Shown here piece by piece: positions 31,901-36,283 of a stretch of DNA of 36,283 nucleotides. The stretch is from Clostridia bacterium (GTDB lineage Bacteria; Bacillota; Clostridia; Oscillospirales; CAG-272): assembly GCA_017482465.1 (NCBI GenBank), contig JAFUMW010000101.1, positions 1 through 36,283 of the forward strand, read 5' to 3'. Under the pieces are notes generated by a model. It did no database searches. It was not told where the DNA came from and saw only the letters and a list, made by a program, of their open reading frames with translations. Made by a program: the position numbers and the translations under genes. Numbering within the stretch: position 1 is the first letter of the stretch; each line of letters opens with the position of its first letter.

Positions 31901-32521
31901 GATATTGAAGCGGAAAACAGCGAGATCACGTGTGAATATGAAAACGGCAGTGAGATAGTAGTTGCGGGAATAATCAGCTCGCGTACCGTGAAGAATACCC
32001 GCACAAAGGAAAAAATGATGTTCTTGACGCTTGAGGATGCGACAGGCGAGCTTGAGCTGATAGCTTTTCCGAAGATACTTACCGAATACACGCATCTGCT
32101 TGTATGCGATACGGCTGTCGGTGTGCGCGGAAAGATATCATTTAAGGATGATGAGGAGACAAAGCTTATAATCGAGAGCGTGATACCCCTTTGCCGTAAC
32201 GGTACAGATCCGTCGGCATACGGATCGCTTGAAAAAAAACAGGCGGACAAGCATGGTTCTTCGCCAAAACGCGAAACAGCGAAAAAAGAAACAGCCCCCA
32301 AGGTAAAGAGACTGTTTCTGAAGGTAGCTGATACCGAGTGTGCCGAATATAAAAAAGCACGCTTGCTTGCTTCGATATTCGAGGGTAACACACCGGTCAT
32401 CTTTTACGATTCGTCTAAGGGTGAATATTCGGGGAAGGACAGGGTGTCGGTCGAGATAAGCGATTTTCTTATAGAAGAATTCAAGAGCTTTCTCGGAGAC
32501 GCTGATGTTGTTTACAAGTAA
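28925..32521 (+). CDS. dnaE: DNA polymerase III subunit alpha (DnaE)
   Basis: Family C replicative polymerase, 1198 residues. The PHP domain opens with FVHLHLHSEYSLLDGA (residues 3-18). The palm has GPGRGSGAGS and the metal site PDFDIDF (Asp405, Asp407, Asp409 region), with a further Asp in GLVKFDFLALRF. RPGPMDSIPEY and QEQVMSI follow in the finger region. The KNVGPGFI helix-hairpin-helix comes next, then an OB fold near 970-1060. It lacks the PolC exonuclease insert, so it is DnaE; in Firmicutes with PolC it extends primers. The start is GTG with AAGGAGG upstream. Its stop directly abuts the convergent BofC-like gene. Confidence 0.97.
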   Translation: MSDFVHLHLHSEYSLLDGACRISDIPKAAREMGHSAVAITDHGVMYGAVKFYKACVAEGVKPIIGCEVYVAPGSRHDRNRVNNTVGYHLVLLVKNEIGYKNLVYMVTKSFTEGFYSRPRIDMELLREHTDGLVALSGCIAGYIPQMILDGNYDAAKEHALEMQKLFNGDYYLEVQDHKIEEEELVRRGLKRLHDDTGIGFVATGDVHYIKKSDAENQAILMCIQTGNVITDGRPIGFETDEYYYKSTEEMRELFSDFEGALENTVSIADKCSFDFDFTGRYLPTFTPEDGSTPEQYLKKLTYEGLEKRERAGQILYDGKYDKQVYIDRIEYELDVIGSMGFSEYYLVVRDFVGFAKSNNIPVGPGRGSGAGSLVAYLNYITDVDSVKYELLFERFLNPERVSMPDFDIDFCYNRRDEVIQYVKERYGEERVSQIIAFATLAARAAVRDVGRALGMSYLAVDEVAALIPRDPNVTIKGLLDGTVRLKQDKLAPEYIRKFRQAYESNVETKKLIDVSVALEGMPRHTQVHAAGVVITDKPVYNYVPLALSKGSVVTQYDMDKVSGIGLVKFDFLALRFLTIISDAEALVRRREPDFDIEKIPFDDEKTYKFISEGNTDGLFQLESAGMKRLLMGLKPQNIEDITAAISLYRPGPMDSIPEYLKNRESPEKIEYKIPALKPILDVTCGCVIYQEQVMSICREVAGYSLGRADIVRRMMAKKKNAEMEKERETFLAGAEERGTSREDANELFDKLVSFASYAFNKSHAVAYSVLAYRTAYLKCRYTGEYMAALLTSVLGNIAKTAEYIAQAEKYGVKILPPDINESFTDFTVTDAGIRFGLAAIKNVGPGFIDGIINERKNGRFTSFEDFASRMSKRDMNKRQVESLIKCGTFDSLGVYRSRLLVSYENIIDEFVTSTRTNADGQLDLFADIAAAGGGGATVEYPDIPELDMREMLRFEKECAGLYFSGHILDSFSEHIEKLSAVNTAVFAQNQLSDIEAENSEITCEYENGSEIVVAGIISSRTVKNTRTKEKMMFLTLEDATGELELIAFPKILTEYTHLLVCDTAVGVRGKISFKDDEETKLIIESVIPLCRNGTDPSAYGSLEKKQADKHGSSPKRETAKKETAPKVKRLFLKVADTECAEYKKARLLASIFEGNTPVIFYDSSKGEYSGKDRVSVEISDFLIEEFKSFLGDADVVYK

Positions 32522-32881
32522 TCAGCTCGTGTAGGCTTCCACCGTGGCGATAAGCTCGGATATGGAGGTCACACATATACCGTTATCAAGTGCCGCCTGT
32601 TCGCTTTCGGGCAGGGTACTCACATAAACGTCAAGCATCTCTATCGGCGTGCCGTCAGCAAAATCGCAGACGGCAACACGCCCGTCGATATTCCTTAAAA
32701 TGTATATTGACATGGGTGCTGAGGCGTAGACATATTCGCTGTCGTTTGCGGCAGAGTGCTCTTTACCGCCGCTCAGCGCGGTGAGCATACACAAAAGACA
32801 GAAAGCACAGACCATTAACAGAGAGGCGAAAAAGGTCTTTCTGGAAACATATTTGTATATATCATTACAGGACTCATTCAT
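32522..32881 (-). CDS. Single-span protein with a BofC C-terminal-like domain
   Basis: Small membrane protein, 119 residues. One span at about 16-37 (TFFASLLMVCAFCLLCMLTA) is followed by an external domain. Its SIYILRNIDGRVAVCDFADGTPIEMLDVYVSTLPESEQAALDNGI region, ending ELIATVEAY, matches the BofC C-terminal-like family. BofC in Bacillus tunes the SpoIVB protease checkpoint between forespore and mother cell. Short relatives without the BofC N-domain are common in Clostridia and uncharacterised. AAAGGTG lies ten bases before the ATG. The gene is convergent with dnaE with zero gap and divergent from the DUF554 gene. Confidence 0.68.
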   Translation of the reverse strand: MNESCNDIYKYVSRKTFFASLLMVCAFCLLCMLTALSGGKEHSAANDSEYVYASAPMSIYILRNIDGRVAVCDFADGTPIEMLDVYVSTLPESEQAALDNGICVTSISELIATVEAYTS

Positions 32882-32942
32882 TTTGTGACCACACCTTTCA
32901 TTTTGGTTTTACAAATTATCAATGCAAGTCTCAGAGGTAAAA

Positions 32943-33668
32943 ATGGAAACACTAAAAAATATCTTAAGCGCGGTAGCCGATACCGCGATGTTCGGCGCGA
33001 TAGTAAACACCGTGGCTGTACTTATCGGCGGATGCATCGGACTATTGCTTAAAAAGGGAATACCGGACCGTATCGGTGACACTATAATGAAGGGGCTTGC
33101 GCTTTGCGTACTGTTGATCGGTATTCAGGGCATCCTTAAGGGACAGAACACGCTCGTCACGATACTCTCGATGGTCATAGGCGGACTTATAGGCGAGCTT
33201 ATAAGAATAGACGACGGAATGAAATGGCTGGGAGATTACGTTGAAAAGAAATTTAAGGGCAAGGGCGAAGGTGTGTCGCTCGCCGAGGGGTTTGTCACGG
33301 CAAGCTTGCTTTTTATCGTAGGCGCTATGGCGGTCGTCGGCTCACTGCAGAGCGGTCTTATGCACGATCACAGCACGGTCTATGCCAAGAGCACGCTTGA
33401 CTTTGTTTCCTCGATAATATTTGCGTCATCGCTCGGTGTGGGCGTATTGCTTTCGTCGATCGCGGTGCTTATCTATCAGGGCGCGCTTACACTTTTCGCA
33501 GGCTTTCTCGCTCCGGTGCTCAGCGATGCGACTATCGCCGAAATGACCGCTGCCGGCTCGGTAATAATTATCGGACTTGCATTTAATATGCTCGGACTTA
33601 CGAAGATCAAGGTCGCCAATTATCTTCCCGCCATCTTTTTGCCCATACTTTTCTGCATGTTCATGTAA
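32943..33668 (+). CDS. DUF554 family integral membrane protein (YdfK/YqgA-like)
   Basis: Polytopic membrane protein, 241 residues, of the DUF554 family. Conserved features: GAIVNTVAVLIGGCIGLLLKKGIP at the start, ALCVLLIGIQG, MVIGGLIGELIRIDD, the FVTASLLFIVGAMAVVGSLQSGL block, AKSTLDFVSSIIFASSLGVGV, and the final NMLGLTKIKVANYLPAIFLP. About six spans are visible. The function is not established in any member I can name. The ATG at 32943 has AGAGGT five bases upstream; an in-frame ATG at 32922 has no ribosome site. A 61-bp divergent gap separates it from the BofC-like gene. No terminator is visible behind it. Confidence 0.9.
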   Translation: METLKNILSAVADTAMFGAIVNTVAVLIGGCIGLLLKKGIPDRIGDTIMKGLALCVLLIGIQGILKGQNTLVTILSMVIGGLIGELIRIDDGMKWLGDYVEKKFKGKGEGVSLAEGFVTASLLFIVGAMAVVGSLQSGLMHDHSTVYAKSTLDFVSSIIFASSLGVGVLLSSIAVLIYQGALTLFAGFLAPVLSDATIAEMTAAGSVIIIGLAFNMLGLTKIKVANYLPAIFLPILFCMFM

Positions 33669-33825
33669 TTTTTACTTCGGTTAACGATACTGTAATTTTA
33701 TTATCGCCAATTATTCACAAAGTATTCAAAAACAAGCGATATACTGTATATGGTAAAATGATGATAAAAAACAATATAAGTGAAAACACTAAAAGAGATA
33801 TATCGGAAAGGATAGATGCTGTCAA

Positions 33826-36283
33826 ATGAGTAAATTACCGATCAGACCTAAAAGACAGAGAAAGGCGACGGGTACGGCAGGCAGGATTTTTGCAGGCATA
33901 CTCAATACCCTGCTGACGCTTTTCCTCATACTGTTTATAACCGGCATAATCGTCGGATGCACCTTTGCGGTCTATGTAAATAAATACCTTGATCCTGAGA
34001 TCGATGAGTCGCTTCTCAATGTAGGACAGAGTCTTACGTCAAAGGTCTATTATTATGACTATGAGGACCGCGAATACCGTGTAGGCGAGGCGGTCGAGAT
34101 AGAGGATCAGCGCCTGTACGGAGCGCAGAACAACATCTGGGTAAGCTATACAGATATGCCAGAAGACCTTGTTGACGCGTTTGTTTCGCTAGAAGACCAC
34201 CGATTCTTCGAGCATAGCGGTGTTGACTGGTACAGAACAGCCGGCGCTGTTCTTAACTTTGTGACATCGTACACCGGACGTTACGGCGGTTCGACGATAA
34301 CTCAACAGCTTATCAAAAACGTAACCGGCGAAGACGATGTGACCATACAGCGTAAGGTGGAGGAGATACTCAGGGCGCTCAACCTTGAAAAGAAAAAGGA
34401 AAAGAGCGAGATCATCGAAATGTATCTCAATACTATCTTCCTCTCACAAAACTGTAACGGTGTTCAGGCGGCGGCGTACACATATTTCGGCAAGGACGTA
34501 AGCGAGCTTTCGCTTATAGAATGTGCGGCGCTTGCGAGTATAACCAACGCTCCTACGAAATACGACCCTGTGTTAAATCCCGAAAACAACAAAGAAAGGC
34601 GCGATATATGTCTTTCTCTCATGCTCAAGTATGAAAAGATCACACAGGAGGAATTCGACGCGGCATATGATAAGGAGCTCGAGCTGAATTATAAGGGCAG
34701 AGCGGTGACGACATCGAATACCTCGAACAGCTGGTATACAGATGCTGTTATCGACGATGTTATCGACGCGCTTGTTAAAGAGTACGGCTTCACGAGCGAT
34801 TATGCTTCCGATCTTGTATGGACCGGCGGACTTCAGATATATACTCTTATGGATCCCGAGGTTCAGAATGCGCTTGAAGAGGTATACGAGAACGAAGCAA
34901 GCTTTCCGAAGGCGAATAACGCTATCCAGCCTCAGTCGGCGATGGTCGTTATAGATCCCAAAACGGGAGATGTGCTCGGACTTGTGGGAGCTCGCGGAGA
35001 AAAGAGTGCGAACCGATTGCTTAACCATGCAACGCATACAACGCGTTCGCCCGGTTCGTCCATCAAACCTCTGTCGGTCTACGGTCCTGCGCTTGAGTAT
35101 GGACTTATAACCTACGGAAGTGTATTTGACGATGTTCCCGTAACATTCAATTCCAAGGAATATACCGATAAGGAGCTTGAAGAGCTTCCAAAGGATGAAC
35201 AGGGAGAGACCATATTCCCCGATCCCACTCCCTACCCTAAGAACCTGCCTTATGTATATAACGGTCTTACGACGGTGCACGACGCACTGCGTCGTTCGGT
35301 AAACACTATTTCGGTAAGGATACTTGACAGGCTGGGAATAGATAATTCGTTTGACTTTGTAACAAACAAGCTCCATATGGACAGCTTTATCGAATACAAG
35401 GATGTAAACGGAAGAATACTCTCGGATAAGACCGTTTCCTCGCTTGCGATGGGCGGTATGACCTATGGCGTGACTGTACTTGAAATGACCGCCGCATATC
35501 AGATCTTTGCCAATAACGGTGTATACAACAAGCCGAGAATGTGGGATAAGGTCATTGACAGCCAGGGAAATGTTATTCTTGAAAATAAGCCTGAGAGCGA
35601 GGTAGTGATAAGCGAGCAGAACGCGTCTATTATGACTAAGATGATGCAGGACGTTGTAACAAGCGGAACTGCTGCTGACATTACGCTTAAGAACAAGGTG
35701 AACACAGCGGGTAAGACAGGTACGACCAATGATGACTATGACCGCTGGTTTATTGGATATACTCCGTATTATGTTGCAGGTATCTGGTTCGGTTATGACA
35801 TCCCCATGTCGCTTGACAATCTTCCTTTCAGCCCGACTACCAAGCCTTGGGACACGGTAATGACCAAGCTTCACGAGGATATAATTGCCGAGGCACAGAA
35901 CGGCGGAGCGCCGATAGAAAAATTCACCCTTGCCGCAGGTATACAGACTGCTGAATACTGCCGTGATTCGGGAAAGCTTATTTCAGAGGCTTGTCTGAGC
36001 GACCCGCGCGGAAGCCGTAAGGAGACCGGATATTTCACCGACTCCACCGTGCCTACCGAGTACTGTGACACACATATTCTTGTTGATTATGACGAGGTCA
36101 CAGGAGGCGTCGTTGTAGGTAACTGCCCTGATGAAAATGTCGTAAAGGTAGGTATGATACAGGTAGACAGAAGCTTCCCGATCGATGTAACGGTGACCGA
36201 CGCGCAGTATGTGTATAAGACTTTGCCGTCGGGACTTGAGCCCGGACTCTGGTGGGGCGTGCCTTTCTTTGAAAATATCATAC
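33826..36283 (+). CDS. Class A penicillin-binding protein (bifunctional PBP1), 3' end outside the window
   Basis: Bifunctional peptidoglycan synthase, at least 819 residues before the window ends, with no stop reached. A basic cytoplasmic start leads to one span at about 25-52. The glycosyltransferase 51 domain follows with SLEDHRFFEHSGVDW, GGSTITQQLIKN, and MYLNTIFLSQNCNGVQAAA. The transpeptidase domain has catalytic Ser in RSPGSSIKPL (about residue 408), SVNT for SxN, and KTGTT (about 630). The C-terminal part beyond 690 is not assigned. The ribosome site GGAAAGG is 14 bases before the ATG, longer than usual, and a five-codon ORF overlaps. No clear promoter is visible in 33669-33825. Confidence 0.95.
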   Translation, partial: MSKLPIRPKRQRKATGTAGRIFAGILNTLLTLFLILFITGIIVGCTFAVYVNKYLDPEIDESLLNVGQSLTSKVYYYDYEDREYRVGEAVEIEDQRLYGAQNNIWVSYTDMPEDLVDAFVSLEDHRFFEHSGVDWYRTAGAVLNFVTSYTGRYGGSTITQQLIKNVTGEDDVTIQRKVEEILRALNLEKKKEKSEIIEMYLNTIFLSQNCNGVQAAAYTYFGKDVSELSLIECAALASITNAPTKYDPVLNPENNKERRDICLSLMLKYEKITQEEFDAAYDKELELNYKGRAVTTSNTSNSWYTDAVIDDVIDALVKEYGFTSDYASDLVWTGGLQIYTLMDPEVQNALEEVYENEASFPKANNAIQPQSAMVVIDPKTGDVLGLVGARGEKSANRLLNHATHTTRSPGSSIKPLSVYGPALEYGLITYGSVFDDVPVTFNSKEYTDKELEELPKDEQGETIFPDPTPYPKNLPYVYNGLTTVHDALRRSVNTISVRILDRLGIDNSFDFVTNKLHMDSFIEYKDVNGRILSDKTVSSLAMGGMTYGVTVLEMTAAYQIFANNGVYNKPRMWDKVIDSQGNVILENKPESEVVISEQNASIMTKMMQDVVTSGTAADITLKNKVNTAGKTGTTNDDYDRWFIGYTPYYVAGIWFGYDIPMSLDNLPFSPTTKPWDTVMTKLHEDIIAEAQNGGAPIEKFTLAAGIQTAEYCRDSGKLISEACLSDPRGSRKETGYFTDSTVPTEYCDTHILVDYDEVTGGVVVGNCPDENVVKVGMIQVDRSFPIDVTVTDAQYVYKTLPSGLEPGLWWGVPFFENII

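Noticed and set aside
34573-35874. A 433-residue minus-strand frame opposite the penicillin-binding protein
   Set aside because: The plus strand carries complete GT51 and transpeptidase motifs throughout; the minus frame shows none.
1-36283. CRISPR arrays, tRNA or rRNA genes, insertion sequences, prophage
   Set aside because: No regularly spaced repeats, cloverleaf sequences, transposase or phage structural genes were seen on reading both strands.

Overview
The window is a stretch of ordinary chromosome from a Gram-positive, low-to-mid GC anaerobe of the class Clostridia. The Oscillospiraceae/Ruminococcaceae are my best guess below class level, and that is inference. Support comes from the nusB-xseA-xseB-ispA-tlyA-nadK-argR-recN order, the murB-rapZ-whiA block, a single-chain pyruvate:ferredoxin oxidoreductase, a BofC-like protein and near-consensus sigma-A promoters with 17-bp spacers. 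I found no rRNA, tRNA, CRISPR array, insertion sequence or prophage.

Layout. 1-1430 (minus): an SGNH hydrolase and a PHP-domain protein, divergent from a sugar isomerase-like TIM barrel (1576-2430). 2514-4964 (plus): rpmG-secE-nusG-rplK-rplA from one strong promoter, with a structured leader, a candidate L1-binding site before rplK, and a terminator after rplA. rplJ/rplL do not follow. 5062-7578 (plus): a redox-stress operon of Cys glutathione peroxidase, a TSCPD protein, a flavin-type split-barrel protein, an OhrR-type repressor and a nitroreductase. A palindrome at its start site is a likely repressor operator. 7577-8981 (minus): an acetyltransferase and an EEP-family phosphohydrolase with an unusual structured leader. 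9267-11711 (minus): an aldose-epimerase-like gene and comM. 11856-12631 (plus): a repeat-stalk lipoprotein with an Ada-like Cys/His module, then a ribbon-helix-helix protein. 12828-16400 (plus): nifJ. 16549-17861: a small membrane-anchored protein convergent with, and overlapping, an M23 peptidase. 18010-32521 (plus): a 14.5-kb housekeeping run nusB, TsaD-like gene, xseA, xseB, ispA, DUF212 gene, tlyA, nadK, argR, recN, murB, rapZ, whiA, dnaE, mostly overlapping or closely spaced. 32522-36283: a BofC-like gene (minus), a DUF554 membrane protein (plus), and a class A penicillin-binding protein running off the right edge.

How the genes fit together. The ribosomal/NusG operon and the nusB-dnaE run supply translation, transcription elongation, isoprenoid, NADP, DNA-repair, wall-precursor and replication functions. 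The 5.1-7.5 kb operon looks like a self-contained peroxide-response module. No clearly new large system is visible. The better leads are regulatory: the OhrR/palindrome pair, the rpmG leader, the 9030-9100 leader with mutually exclusive pairings, and the TsaD paralogue of unknown role beside nusB.
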